Shown here: positions 25,148 to 38,460 of the stretch, piece by piece
Numbering within the stretch: position 1 is the stretch's first letter
Layout of the letters: every line of letters starts with the position of its first letter
Origin: Cyclina sinensis
Lineage: Eukaryota > Mollusca > Bivalvia > Venerida > Veneridae
Length of the DNA stretch: 64,000 bases
Direction of reading: 5' to 3'
NCBI GenBank assembly: GCA_012932295.1
Contig: JAAONU010000003.1
Location: 33,590,361 to 33,654,360 of the forward strand
Notes under the pieces: model-generated
The model's input: the letters and a program-made list of their open reading frames with translations, nothing else
Database searches by the model: none
Told to the model about the DNA's origin: nothing
Program-made: the position numbers and the translations under genes

Positions 25148-26175
25148 TCAGTAGGGTGTGGGTAATCCATTGCTAACGACAACTGCTTGGCAATGCTTTC
25201 TCATGCTTTCCATAAGGTTTCTGACAGTCCTACTGGGGAATTTGGCGGCCCACTCTTGCACCGACATGGCTTCAAGCTCCTGGATGCTTCTAGGTTGCAC
25301 CTGGCGAGCTGATATCCGCACCTGCAGCTCATTCCAGATGTGCTCAGTTTGATTTAGATCGGATAATCGAGCTTGCCAGTCAAGGCGCTCAATACCCTCC
25401 TTCTGCAGGTAGTGTTGTATCACCCAGGCCCCGTGGGGACGCGCATTATCGTCCATTAAAATGAACTGATCGCCCACTGCCCCGGCATACAGCCAAACCT
25501 GGGTGTCTAACGTCTTATCGATGTACCGCTGACCAGGCAATGTGCCTCTATTTAGCAAAACGAGGTCAGTCCGTCCGTCCCAGCTGATGCCTCCCCACAC
25601 CATAACTGACCCATCCCCTTAGCGGTCGTGCTCAGCAATAATTCCGCCTTGAAACATTTCCCCAGGTCTTCTCAAGACTCTCGCACGTCTGTCAGTAAAG
25701 TCTAGGCAAACCTAGAAAACATGTCTCCAGTTTTGTTTAGTCTCTTGCCCATTCCAAACAGGCCTGGCGGTGACGACGAGTCAATGGAATTCTTATACAG
25801 GGTCTACTTGATCACAGATTACCCTCGTGCAATCTGGTACGCACCGTCTGAGTACAAACATTGACCCCAGAAGCATTAAGAAGGTCATTACGAAGATGCG
25901 TTGCTGTTGCAAACCGTCCTCGACGGGTCTGGATAATGAAGAATCGGTCTTGAGCTGCTGTCGTTACCCTTTGTCTGCCTCCGCCATGTTTCTTGACGGG
26001 TGTACCGTACTGCTGGTACCTTGCTCAGGCTCTGGTGATGATGGTGTGGTGTACACCAAGCGCAACACCAACCTCACGGTGTATGGCTCCCTGCCCCACC
26101 ATCCCTACAGCCTTCCACATCTCTGCTTCACTTAAATGCCGTCTTATCGGGGCTGTACCGTTTGTTGCATCTTGA
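25148..26175 (-). pseudogene. Tc1-like (DD34E) transposase, broken
   Basis: Cut-and-paste transposase of the Tc1/mariner superfamily. The 3' part is a 151-codon open frame (25148-25603) with MVWGGIS, LMDDNARPH, and DLNQTEHIW; the Asp before NARPH and the Glu before HIW are separated by exactly 34 residues, the Tc1 spacing. Upstream in the same frame the first catalytic segment survives as FTD (about 25691-25699), separated from MVWGG by a stop. Further 5', paired-like helix-turn-helix sequence (SEAEMWKAVGMVGQG, ATATHLRNDLL, TQTVRTRLHEGNL) extends to about 26150 with several stops and frame changes. It is GC-richer than its surroundings. Terminal inverted repeats were not found by eye. Cannot encode an active enzyme as it stands. 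Confidence 0.88.
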
Positions 26176-29100
26176 GACGATTAACTGTAAATGTTAGTGC
26201 AATAGAATATATCTGATGTAATATTTCTTAGACGCAAAAAGTGGTTTATTTTTTTTTATTTTTGCAATATCAAACCTAACGGATTTCGTTCTAACGAAAC
26301 TGTTTTATTATAATAACTGTTCTACAACTTAGTGTGATTAGATCAACAAAGGCATTTATACGTTTTGAAAATAAGAGTAGGTACTTTTTCTGTTTTCAAA
26401 ATATGTGCCCTAAAATGAAGTGACTTTTTGGATAGCCTTCAGCTTTGAATGCGGACTGGCACGACATCAAAGTTATTGATTATGCAAGTGCCTAATGTGA
26501 GATTACTATTACATTGTAATAATAACAGTTGTTGCAGTTTCTCGTAAAAAAACACATTAAATATGATCTGTCTAATGAAAATAATACTTTGCTGCAAGAA
26601 CCAGTGACCTTTCAATTCAGTTTTTTCTGTTATTTATTTTAATAAAACCTCGAAAGAGGATCTTTATCTCGAGCTGTATTTATATAAAATTTAAACACCA
26701 CAGTTTTTGCTGTTACGTATTGACCTTAATTGCTGTCTATTCTTTATCGAAAAGTCAAGTACAGGAAACATTGAAAACATTTTTAAGCAAGTATAGTTGA
26801 AAACAGTTTTTTTATCTACGGTTAATACAAACAGGAGGGAGTTCGTATACAATTCAGCAAATTACTTTGTATTATTTTAGAATATTTTGCTGCTTCTGAT
26901 ATCCGCTTTCATATTTCAGTTGTTTTTCTTTTATATGTTTTTCTCGAATACTCTAACACAGAATCATAACGACAGCCTATAAGAAGTCTTACGACTACGA
27001 GCTGCATTACAGTATGAATTCAAGAAAAATGTTTTTGTCTTTATAATGCAGATATTACATTTTCCTCTAAATCTTTCTAAAACTCTAGAAAAACGCTGAC
27101 ATATGTAACAGAAATTGACGTTTAAACTTTGGCTGTATGATGACAAACTTCCTGTCGAAGTTGAATGTATAAAGAATTAACATATATTTTGTGTTCATAA
27201 CAATGAGTATGCAAACAATAAAGACGAAACCTCCTAAATTCAATAAATTCCGGTCTAAAGTCGTGACACATAACGCAGGCAAAATTCAGAGTCAGATACC
27301 ATACACAGACCATCCCTATAAAATGTGTCTGTATATTCACTGTGTCTTAAATATGTTTCTATATAACTGACAGCCTTAAAGTCGGTAACAATATGAACCG
27401 TTTAACATGTCATTTAATTTATCAGTATTTTGATATCTAGAGCGTTGGGTCTAGCACCTATAAGAACATAATCTTCATGATGTTACCCGGAAGGTCAACA
27501 GACATCAGTAAAATATCTAAAGAAATTAGACAAGGCATGATAAATGCGATAATGACAATTTGAATGCACTCAATATTTTGTATATGCATGTACTTTATTA
27601 TTTATTCATGCTAAACTTGTTTATGCATATTTATTTAATCAAGTGCAGAATGAAATTCTGGCAGAGCATGCATTCTTATATTAATAAGCACATCACATCC
27701 CTAAGTTATTGGCAATGCTGAAAGGAGGACAGAGAAAGCTCGATCAAAAATAAATCGCTTTAATACAATAATTAAACCATCACTTATGCTGTGATCTTCT
27801 TCATCATTTAAAGCAGAAGCTACTTAACTCATCCAAATATTATATCACCTTACAAAGTAGGAAATATTTCTTATTTCAAAAGAAAAGAAAAGAAATACCA
27901 AGGCCTTAATCAGGAAAGGAGATTAGAATACATTTGTATCTCTTGATGTACGTGAAGGAAAGGACGTCAAAAAGTGTAAGATGAGAGATGAGGACCCACG
28001 AATATCTAGAGAGATTCAACCATTATATCAATGGAGATCTTTACATGTACAGTAAAAACAATCGGAAAGAATGTCTGTTAATTCATGAAATGCCATTACA
28101 AATATAGGTCTGAAGAAGAGAAATTATTTTCTTATAAAAATTAATAATGTCCCTTAGTTTGAGTGCTTCAATAAATGAAAGGACATTTCAGGAGCCATGA
28201 GAAAACTCGAATCACGTACATCTTAAATCATCGATTCCTTTTTTTATAACAGATAGATCCGCACAAGGATAAGACGTCATCAGCCTCACAAGAATAACAT
28301 TTTGTATACAGGCATAAGATCCACTGCATTCACAATGTCACCAAAGTTCAGGAGGCATTGGTCCTTAGTCATCGTATCCATCATTTTGAAGCAGAATTTA
28401 AAATAATAAACAATCGACAATAACTTTTGTATTCAACGCCGTCCATAAAGCAAGCGAATAAATTGTCTAATTTCCTCTTCAGTTCAACCATTGAAGATAT
28501 AATTTTGAAAAAGTAGAAAAATTGTTGTTAGTACATTAATAAGTTCATTGAAATAAAGAAAATGCACATATTACAAACAATAAAAAGCTTTTACATGTAA
28601 TATCTCCCATTCACATATTCAGTAAATAGTATTTTGAGTTACAAAAGATAGAGTTTTTTTAGCAAATATAAATATTTAGTTATTGACCTTAATTTTACCA
28701 AAAATTTTGTTAGTGAACATACTTCAGCAGATTATAGACAGTGAGAGAAGTAATGTTATAAAAAAGATTCTTCAACAACCAATCGAAAAGCGCACATTTA
28801 TCGAGTTAATTAATTATATATATATATATACGTTTTGGGAATATGTCAGCAAGCAACTATACAGATTTTCCCTAAAGATAATGAAAGTCTTAATATAAAT
28901 ATCCTTTATGGTAAAACTCGTCAAAATGAGGCTATATGACAGTGGTAAAAACTACAGCACTTTAGTATGCTTTTTATTGAAAAAGATTATCTCAGGCGTT
29001 ATCAAAACTGGATTTTCTTCTGCCGATGATAAGAATAGAGATGTTTCACGTCCAAATATAGAGAACTAATACTGAAATATGATAATTTCTTGCATTCTTA

Positions 29101-31019
29101 GGTTTGTTCATTTGTTGTGTAAAGTTTTAGCCTGTTAATAAATAAGACAGGTCGATTCTACCAAATCTTACTTTCATTATGAAAATCAGTTTTGTAATAT
29201 GTTGATGAAGATCTTTTGCATCTAAAGTTTTGAAATCAGAAAATTCAAATCTCATTCATGACTAAAGTTCTATTTTGTTTTCATCCCTAGGAAAACAAAT
29301 CCAGTTGGATTATTATGACACAGTTGCTTAAATCTAAGTTACCGATAGGAAATCAAGAATAAGTGACAAAAATGCATATTGTCTTCAAAAAAGCTTAATA
29401 GATAAAGTCAACTAAACAAAACACTCTTCGACTGAACAAACAATGATTTATTTCTCTGAATGTTTACAAATTACATACGTTTTAGAATTTCCAAATGACA
29501 ATCTGACATGATAAACTGATGTTAACTTAAAGTTCACCCTTATTTAAAAAATAAATAAACAGGTCGGAATATCAAAGTACGTATTTTTTCGTGGAACCCA
29601 AAATCTCTTCGTTACTTTTATTGTTTAATTTGCCTAGCTTAGAGCACAATAAAGTTATCAAATATTGAAAAGAAGGCATTCTTGATTCCCGAGAGAGTTT
29701 TGTCGATGACCTTTTTGAACTTCTTTACTAGAAGTATTATGGCTTTCAAGAAATGAAGTTGAATGATAAAATTCTTCAGTTAGAACTCCAATGAATGGTG
29801 AAATAAATTTTAAGGTACTTTTTGCCGATTATATTAGAAACCCCAAGATAAGTGGATTTGCGTTTCCATTTCATTTTGGGATTTCAAGATACAACTCTTG
29901 ACCTTCACATCTGCGATGAGAGCGATGCAACGATAAAGATTTAAAATGTTCCACATAAATCAACTTACATCATTAACCTTTTTCGATCCGCTACGACAAC
30001 CGTTTCTTTTGAAGCAGCTGAAAATAATTTCCTCATTAGTTACGGTAAAGTTATAATTTGAAACTCCCAGGACTTGCGGCAACCTTTACATATTCATCAT
30101 ACGTTTAAAAACCATACCTTATTTGTTTCTATAATATGCAATGGGATTTCTCAAAGCAAATATGGTAAAAACATCAAACATAGAACTGTAAGTTTTACAC
30201 AATAATTTTAATCGTTATCTCTGTAACACTACGAATAATACAAATTAAATAGTAACGGTTTTGTATTTTTGTCATTTGAATATATAAAACCTATGGGAAT
30301 TCTTGTACCTAAAATGACGCGAGAAGGGTTATATCAAAAACAAAAAGCTTCGAGGATACAATCTGTTTTCGTTTTACCTTGAAATGAATTAATAACATTT
30401 ATTTTATGCCTACCAATGAAATATAGGGAAATATCAGTGAGATAAAAGTGATAATCCACTGTTTTGAATCAGTGAAATTACCATTTTGATAATCCACTGT
30501 TTGTGCCGGAACTACTTTTCCCCACCATGTAAATACAAGAGAATCCGCTGTATTTCAGACAGTGACAGCGAGTGAAATTTATTTACCTTGTTAAATCCAG
30601 TTATGATATTGAATTCCTGAGCCTAACTAGTTGTGAACAATGATGAAATTCGCCATAAATTATTTAAAATGTCTGATTTGTTTACATAACTCACATGGAC
30701 AATATCCAATATGGCCGACTTTCAATTCAATTGATTGAATATTACTCGGTAATAATCAATATAGTTTATCAATAAATATTGATAAACTGTGTAGAGAAAA
30801 ATAAATGTTATTTGATGAAAGTGTATTCAGTTTATTTCAGCAGAAGTAAAGTTATCATATGTATTGGAGATTGTCTGCACTTTTTTTGTGCGGAGTAACG
30901 GTTTGACCAAAGTACGCATTAACTGATTTGGGGCTCACCATGGGGAATTTATTGAAGGCCCTGAGTAAAAATGTCATAAAATACCCATTTTTGACGTGTT
31001 GGCATAAAATAAAAAGAAA
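26176..31019. other. Long non-coding stretch without a recognised gene
   Basis: About 4.8 kb of AT-rich sequence. Only short structures are visible: an AAAAG-rich run near 27880, a (TA)n run near 28815-28830, and a small perfect hairpin AGTTTATCAAT..ATTGATAAACT at 30763-30788. The short open frames carry no motif. Confidence 0.5.
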
Positions 31020-31160
31020 ATTTGTTTGTTTTTAGTGGAAGATGGGAATTTATTTCATCGAGTGAACACCATATGTTTATATTTTCACATATGTTTAAAA
31101 TATCACATATGGTGTTCACTCGATGAAATAAATTCTCATCTTCCACAAAAACAAACAAAT
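31020..31160. repeat. Near-perfect 55-bp-arm inverted repeat
   Basis: The arm about 31020-31076 (starting TTTGTTTGTTTTTAGTGG) is mirrored by 31105-31160 with very few mismatches, around a 28-nt loop. The central arm part GAACACCATATG / CATATGGTGTTC is exact. The mirrored arms explain the overlapping, nearly identical open frames seen on both strands here. No terminal direct repeats were identified, so its origin (MITE or local inversion) is unresolved. Confidence 0.9.
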
Positions 31161-31739
31161 ATCCTCTATTTAATCGTCTTACTTACTATTACCACCCGAC
31201 CTACTGTTAGACGTCTCGTGCCAGTGTCACGATTTGCTGTCCATAGGTAAATCACTTTCATATATTTGTTATAATGCGATGTTAATGAACCATTTATCCT
31301 TGCAATTAGGACTTGCGGTGCTGAAGGTAATTTGCGAAATGTTTTATGACAATTCAGACAGTCAGCAGGTTTGGTGAACATCTAATGTAAACCATTTGAC
31401 TTAAAGACTGGACAAAGCTAATATTTGGTTATTGTTTAGAATTCAAGGGACTTAACTCCTCTAGAGTGCCTGGCATGATTTGACTAGTTATTGAAGTTTG
31501 CCGATATTGTATGCCAACAAACTCAGCAAATAAAGTGAAGATCAGATAAAAACTCCTCGCCGTTTAGAAAGGACAAACTAATTACTTCAACTTCAACTTA
31601 TTACTGCCAAAAGTCAATAATGACTATACTAGACATGCGCGTGTCAGGAACATTAAAATTATAAAAGACAATAACAAAGAAAACAAGATTTTACTAAAGA
31701 TCTTACTTAATCATTTATTTTGAAAGTTTAAAATCTATA
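31161..31739. other. Non-coding sequence, nothing recognised
   Basis: No gene or element supported. Confidence 0.4.
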
Positions 31740-32360
31740 AAACCTGTTCAGTTCACTGATAAAGCTGGCACAGTTGGTGTAGCCTTAGTATTGGTCGGTA
31801 ATTAGTTCCAGAGTCGTATAGTCCTTGGGAAGAATGAGTTCATGTGATGTTGTGTTTTGATTGTGTGATGAGGAATTTGTTGTTTCTTGTGTTTGTAAGG
31901 TGACTGTGATAAGCATTGGTTTGTTTGTTTTTTATTTTGTGTAGCATGACCAGGCCGGCATGGTTTCGCCTTTGTTCTAATGTTGACCACTTTAGTTCCT
32001 TAATCATGTTTGTTACACTGCTTGTATAGTGGTAATCATTATGAACGTACCTTGCAGCTGACTTCTGGACCATTTCTATTCTGTGAGTGAGATATTTCTG
32101 CCATGGGTGCCATATGGTTGAGCAGTATTCGACCTGTGGTCTTACATATGTTTTGTATGCTGCTTCTTTAAGTTGTTTGTTTTGTGTTTTGACATTTTGT
32201 CTAATGAACCTTAAGCTGTTTTTGCTTTGTTTGTGACGTTGTTTATGTGGGATGACCAGTTCACCTTACTACTTATAGTAACTCCTAAGTATTTTGCATT
32301 TTCTGTGGTTTTCAGTATAGCGCTATGTAGGTTGTAGGGAAGGATGACAGGTTTTTTTTT
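31740..32360 (-). pseudogene. LINE (L2/CR1/Jockey-like) reverse transcriptase C-terminus, decayed
   Basis: Minus-strand frames give the usual end of this LINE type: NAKYLGVT and NWSSHINN (about 32250-32310), MVQKSAARYVHNDY followed by SSVTNMIKELKW (about 31990-32073), TLEQRRNHAGLVMLHKI, then SFFPRTIRLWN (31802-31840) followed by a stop within the expected NQLP motif. Two overlapping frames share the homology, showing a frameshift. It differs from the LINE family at 23850, 48900 and 55690. Confidence 0.82.
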
Positions 32361-33484
32361 CTCTGTATTCTGAGTACTTTACACTTGTAACTAATTGCCT
32401 ACAAACATATTTCTAAGTTGTAACTAATGTATAGTTTACTCGCATACCCAATAAGAAAAAGAATGGTTAGTAACTTAAAAGATTTCGGTTTGTTGCTGAG
32501 AAAAAAAATAAGATTCGTGGGAATTATTAGTTACATGTATTTTCTAAGGGAATGCATGTAACGGACCTATATCATAAAAAATGCAATTTTTTATCATTCT
32601 TTTTGATTTTGTTTTAGTTTTATTTCAAGCTCATGGATAGTTTATCCACCCTCAATCCGTGACAAATTTTATTATTAAAAATACCTGCAACCGTGTGATT
32701 AAACAAAATCAGCAAAAGAAGTGATGACCTAGTTTTTTAAATACCAACAATTAGTGAACTGAATATTTTACACAGAATATCCTTGTTAAAATTTAACGGC
32801 AAATGTAACAGCGTGGAGATTTGTTTTGCTTTTTCTCTAAGATATAACTTGTATGGACAAACATGGCATTACTGTATTGCAAAGATCCTTTTCATAATAA
32901 AAATAATAATTCAAATGTCACTGAAGAGTTCTCAACTAGATTAGTAATTTTTATAGAAGAAAGGTTGTTATTTCTAGAATTCTCTCGTCTTCTATGAAAT
33001 TATCAAAAATATTTCCATTATGTCATGAATAAATACAACAACGCCCATTTCATGCATGACTCTTCAGTGTTCCGTAAAGTTTTTTACCCTGAAATTAAGT
33101 ATCATATTACATGTACTGTGTTTTTGTATTACGAACCATGCAGTTTATCATTGTTCCGTCGAATACTTTGAAAAATGAGAATCTACGATTTCATCTGCAT
33201 CAATTTAAAACAAAAACAAAACAAAACAAAACAACAACAACCATGAATTTGAACTGACCTTTAGAGAGGAACATGTTCAGTTCCTTCATCAGAGTACATA
33301 AGGCGGAATTCCAATGGTTACTTCAGAATTAATACAACAAATAGGGTCTACATTGATGCACAGCGTCAAGTCGGCGTAGAAGATTCTGAAGAATTATAAG
33401 TGTAGGATGCATGTAATTTCATAAATACAGAATATTTTAAAAACTGTATAACTGTAAGTGCATTTAGAGAGACCATCTGTGAGT
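32361..33484. other. Non-coding sequence with an AAAAC run
   Basis: No gene recognised. An (AAAAC)n/(AAC)n tract sits near 33207-33240. Confidence 0.45.
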
Positions 33485-33560
33485 GAAATTCATACTCATG
33501 TCGCCTGGATCATAAATAGTTTGCTAAACCAACGCTCTAACCGCTGAGTCAAAGAATAGT
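33485..33560 (-). mobile_element. tRNA-derived SINE head (possible)
   Basis: On the minus strand TGACTCAGCGGTTAGAGCGT is a good match to a tRNA D-arm/A box. The expected B box about 40 nt downstream is degenerate (GATCCAGGCGAC..GAAT). No cloverleaf can be completed, so this is a SINE or pseudo-tRNA remnant, not a functional tRNA. Confidence 0.5.
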
Positions 33561-34478
33561 TTCTCTGACGTCTTCCTCAGAGGTTATGTCTACACAAACA
33601 CAGGTGTGTACTCAGTTGTAATACACGTGCTCTTCAGGTCATTATTCAGTAGATAACTGCAAAAGAAACCGGAAAAGTAGAATCATATAAGTCATTATTA
33701 ACTGATTCCTAAATTTTGTCATAGATAGCGCCATATCATAAACCAGTTACTTTCCTAAATGACGGGAGATTGCTGCGTAGGAGCACCTGTTTGTTGCAGG
33801 GCAAAACCCACTTTATAAATATAAGGGATCGAATATTAAGAAAATTCTGATTATTATCATTTATGATATTTTCATTTTCATACCTAAATGAAATATTTCA
33901 TCATTGTTTCAGGCTAATACCTTGGTTTCGATAATTTTTATTCAGTGCAACGACATGATAATAATAAAAAAGTAATTGTCAGTAACAACTTGTCATGTAA
34001 CTGTGACAATATATGAAATATAGCTGCCGCTCTCGTGAGCGCCGACTCGTAAAAATGAACTCATTGATGAATCTTCTATAACCTTAGTGTATGCAATACG
34101 TGTGAGTTTATCGGAAAGTACTATCATTTAAGACTTATAGTTTAATAAAATATGCAACAGAATATATTACTCATTTCTAATTCTTCCGTGCCTTTTCGTG
34201 CATACAGGTCAACAACAAAGTTGAGGGGAAAAGCTGGTATGAATCCATAGTTTTAGTATTTGTCCGTGTACAAAACATTGTACCTGTGATGTTATGAAAT
34301 ACAAAAATATTATATTTTGTTCTAAATAACATCAAATTTTCCATTTTTGATATAAGAAAATAAATAGCGTTCGTGTTACGTGACTTTAATGTTTTGCTCC
34401 GTGTTGTACGACATTGCACTATTCTTATAAAGTAGCATGGCAAAACATATCAACCAGTTAACTTCCAATTTATCTTTT
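33561..34478. other. Non-coding sequence, nothing recognised
   Basis: No gene or element supported. Confidence 0.4.
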
Positions 34479-34985
34479 TATATGCCCAAAAGTCCGTCCG
34501 TCCATCCGTCCGTTAGCAATTCGGTTTCTGGGGGATAACTTTAGTAACTCTATTGCCTACAGTCTTTTAACTCGATATGATTATTGCCCACATTGAGTGG
34601 ATGACCCCTATTGATATTGGAGTCAGTAGCTCAAAGGTCAAGGTCACAGTGACCTTAACATTGAAAACCATTTCCGCCATGTAACTTGACAATCATTTGT
34701 TATAGAGACTTTAAACTTTATATCGTGATTGCATACATTGAGTGGATAACCCTATACATTTTGGGGTCAGTATTGCCATCATTGATTACATGACCCCTAC
34801 ACTGTTCGGGATGAGTACATAAAAGGACAAGGAGACAATCAACTAAACAGTCAAAAAAATCGAAATTTAAAGCAAATCATTTAATTCCAAAGCCTAAGGT
34901 TTCGTCCCTTTTATCACAGATACATCATACTTAGAAAAAAAAACCCTTCGGGCATATAACGCTCCGCCCAGGGGTGCTCTTGTTT
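34479..34985 (+). mobile_element. Tandem-core non-autonomous element with GTCC microsatellite
   Basis: Starts at TATATGCCC (34479), runs into GTCCGTCCGTCCATCCGTCC, has an internal part repeating ATTGAGTGGAT and CTCAAAGGTCAAGGTCACAG-like motifs (units of about 150 bp), and ends with CCCTTCGGGCATATA (to about 34958), so its ends are inverted repeats. The following CCCAGGGGTGCTCTTGTTT probably belongs to it. Same architecture as the elements at 22430, 39895 and 59405. Confidence 0.7.
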
Positions 34986-35079
34986 CCCCTTCATTTTGTC
35001 TGGATGCAGATAGCCTTGTGTTAACATACATTATGATGACTGTTCAGCATATTAAAACCATAGCTGGCCGTGGATATGG

Positions 35080-36040
35080 ATAAAGTAAAACACAACTACA
35101 ACATGCTACTAGTTAATTTGCTTTGGGCCTTGAAAAAAACAGCAAGAAACCTTTAAGTTATAACTGGTTGTACAGTTTTCTGAAGAGATGGTGTAACAGA
35201 CATAGCTTATTAAAAACGTTAAACCGCGCTAAAGCCGAAATGAGTAAAAGTGCTATGAAAATATTTCTTATACTTTTGGCAAATATGTCCTACATACGAA
35301 GCTACAAGTCATTCATAACATTAATGAATAAACATATGAGAAACAACAACATTTGTCATGAATTCGTCAGCTGGCCTGTAGGGCACACCTGAAGTCATTT
35401 ACACAATAAATATTCGGTCAGGTTTTCTCGCAAACTGGAATCTTTCCAAGTATCTATGTAGAAGCTACTTGTGAAGTTTAGAAAATATGTGCCACTGTAA
35501 AAAGCTGAAGCAATGATAGAAGGGAAAAACAGGCTGTACAGGAGGGTGGGGGGATTTTTAACTGAAGTATGAAAACAAATAAATGTGAGGAACAAAATAG
35601 TTGCGAGTGCCTGAAAAGTTCAGTAAACACTTAATTATAAGCAGGGGCGCGGGCAAAAACAGGAAATGAATTTTGCACAGAATTTGTTGACTATAAAAAA
35701 TGAAAAAGATCGAGTATTAAAGAAATATCAGTAGTATCAAAAGTAAAAATACATAAATTCAAACATATACATGTCGACACTTCAGCACTTATGTCCACTG
35801 GCCTAGTGCATTCAACTAGTGGTGTACAAAACACAAATACCTCTTCAAGGCAGATGATGAAAGTGATATTGATATCAATGAGGAAGAAGAATCTTGTTTT
35901 AGCAGAAAGATTTCAATAACAAAGCTCAAATATTTATCTCTACTCGAAATAGTATGACGGGCTCCATGTCACTGGATTCACCTTGCACCATGTATAAATG
36001 TCCATGTTATTAGGAGACACAGTATATTTCTTTGTGCACA
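35080..36040 (+). pseudogene. pogo/Tigger-like transposase remnant (probable)
   Basis: A plus-strand frame (35123-35392) begins with SYNWLYSFLKRW followed by SLLKTLNRAKAEMSKS, resembling the CENP-B-type helix-turn-helix segment of pogo-like transposases. About 850 bp downstream, YDGLHVTGFTLHHV and then GDTVYFFVH (about 35953-36040) look like a decayed C-terminal PHD-like Cys/His segment seen in related invertebrate elements, preceded by an acidic DDESDIDINEEEE stretch (near 35860). The DDE core between them is unrecognisable. Each similarity alone is weak; their order and spacing support one element. Confidence 0.45.
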
Positions 36041-38030
36041 TGGTGAGAAATACATACTAAAAGTGACAGAAAAAAACAACAACATGTTTATCAACAACCT
36101 TACACTGTAATTGAAGAAGGGCAATTGTTGAACTTCCTGCAATGATAGGTCTTTAAGAAAAGTTTACTGTAAATGGACTATAAATCCACATTGCGCCATT
36201 CCTAAACTGTCTTCCTTTTATTCTTTAAATATCATTTGATATCATATTCTAGAACTGTAATGTAGATTACATGAATTGTAAACAAGAAGTATTTTTATAA
36301 AAATTTTCTTCTTACTGTTTCTAGAATGACAATGGATAATGTTTCTAATATATTTCCAAAGGCAACATTTCAGATTCAGATTGAAAATGTACTTTTAATT
36401 TGTGCGTGTATATCATTCCGTCGGGAATTGTATTACTTTCAAGGAAAGAGTAAAACGATGACTTCCTGTCTTGTATTTATTGTTTTACTGTTACAGAAAT
36501 TAATGCAGAATTCCGAATACCATTTAAAAGTTTTCTTTTTTCTACCATCTTGTTTTTTTTTCTGCCATCTTCTTTCTTTTTTAATCAAAGAGCCACGAAA
36601 AATGCTTCCTGTAATGTCTTCTAATACTTGAACTAACAGGAAATTTCTATAACTTGATTGATAAACTTAGATATTACTGGTTGCAAATTTCATTTGCTGC
36701 TATAAATATCGTTAGAAGTTACTTATCACAGAAATAAGATTTTGTAAAACCTAAATTTCTTTTAACTAGATTTGCATGATAGCAAAAATTAAATAAAAGG
36801 TTAAAGTGGATTTTTTTAACAAACTGCGTTTGTTGAAGATTGTGTAAAAAGAAATTTAAATACTATTAGCATTTTCAGTAGCATTTTCTTATTTTCATTA
36901 GACTCTAGGACGACATTTTTCTTGGAGATACATTACACATCAAAGAACTGTTAGGCTTATTGCGTCAACTTTTCCTCATACAGCAAAGACTATAATCTGC
37001 TAGGGTCCCCATTTTATTAATTAATGCATTTGTGTCGCAATGTCCAGACTTTAAGGTGGTTGACTGAATTTTCTTTGAATTCTGACTGTGATCAGATTTT
37101 TTTTAGATATTTGTTGTGATTGCAAGAGCTAAATTTGTCACAAAAATGAATCTAAGCAGTGCTAATTGCGATATCAAATAAACTAAAAACATATTTCCAG
37201 AGTAATCGATTAGAGAAATTCTTAGAGTAAAATTGCATTATTCCAGAAGTACAAGACAATCAGTACATTTTGTGTCAAATGCGTCATTTTGTAAATTAAT
37301 GACTTTCTCAAGATAACGGCCACTCATCAGATTTCCCTGTCTAACTCGCACTATAAAATTGTTAATAACATGTCCATACATTTCTTCACTGATTTTCTTC
37401 ATTTTCTGTTTGATGTGTTTTAACAGCATTGTACATATGACTATTAATTTAAAAAACAGTGTTTGGCAGTAAGGCTTTCAAATAATTTGTTTTGGGGGAA
37501 GGAAAAAAGTAATGAACATTTCTTTTTATAAAAAAAAGAAATCCACATTTTTAATTTCCTTTATTTTCTTAGGTTACATATCAAATCAGTTTTCCAGTGT
37601 TTAATTGTTACGTTTTAATGAAATTGTGTAGCTTCTGTATTCAGATTACAAACTAATTACACTAATTAAAACCAGTTTTTTTTTTCAGCGGAACTGCTTA
37701 CAAAGAGAAGCATTTGCTTATGTTATGTAAGCAAGCAAATATTGATAAATCATCAACAATTACAAAAGATACTGAAATCATCTATGTGAATTCATTGAAT
37801 CTTTACGCATATCTGTCCATAAATATGTCTTATTCAAAGTCTTCGTGTAAACTAAAAGCAGCTGACATTTGACATCAAGAATTCAACCTAAACATTGCGT
37901 CGTTTGTTGGTCATATACATGAAATAATCTATATCAATATGTCCGGATTGCTGTTCAATTATTCGTTAAAACGTTATGTGTAATAAGTCTTTTTCGGTAT
38001 ATCTTTTGATTAATCTTATTTTATTTAAGA
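36041..38030. other. Non-coding sequence, nothing recognised
   Basis: About 2 kb of AT-rich sequence; open frames of up to 101 codons carry no motif. Confidence 0.45.
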
Positions 38031-38059
38031 CCCCGCCCCAACCCCCTACACCCGCCCCA
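38031..38059 (-). other. Potential G-quadruplex tract
   Basis: The plus strand has five C-runs in 29 nt (CCCCGCCCCAACCCCC then CCC and CCCC). The minus strand therefore has G-runs of 3-5 separated by 1-5 nt, satisfying the usual intramolecular G-quadruplex pattern. It stands out from very AT-rich flanks. Confidence 0.65.
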
Positions 38060-38254
38060 TTTTTTCTGCTACAAGCAGGTACTGGAAAATAAAATTGATG
38101 GATAGTACTTAGCGCACAACAAACTTAACCCCGATATAAAGGCAATATATGCTAGATACTTTTACCACATTTTTATACATAACCAGGCAGGTATGTTAAT
38201 TTTGGGGTCTGCTCCTATGACTATCCATCAATGTATAATGAGAAAACAGTCCAA

Positions 38255-38460
38255 ATCATGAAATTTGGAAACGCCTGGAGCTGTAACACAGCCAACTGTA
38301 ACAAGTTAGCATTTACAAAAGATACTAGCCTCAATCACTCAACTTCGGAGATGCCTGGCGCTGTAACCCGTCATCTATGACAGATAAGCATATATAACAA
38401 GGGATTAAGCTGAACCTCTCAACTTTGGAGAGGCCTGGTGATGTGATCCACCATGTGTTA
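38255..38460 (+). repeat. Degenerate ~80-bp tandem repeat
   Basis: Three diverged units share AACTTTGGAGATGCCTGG-like and GCTGTAACCC-like motifs, at about 38259, 38340 and 38419. A weaker fourth trace lies near 38570. Confidence 0.6.
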
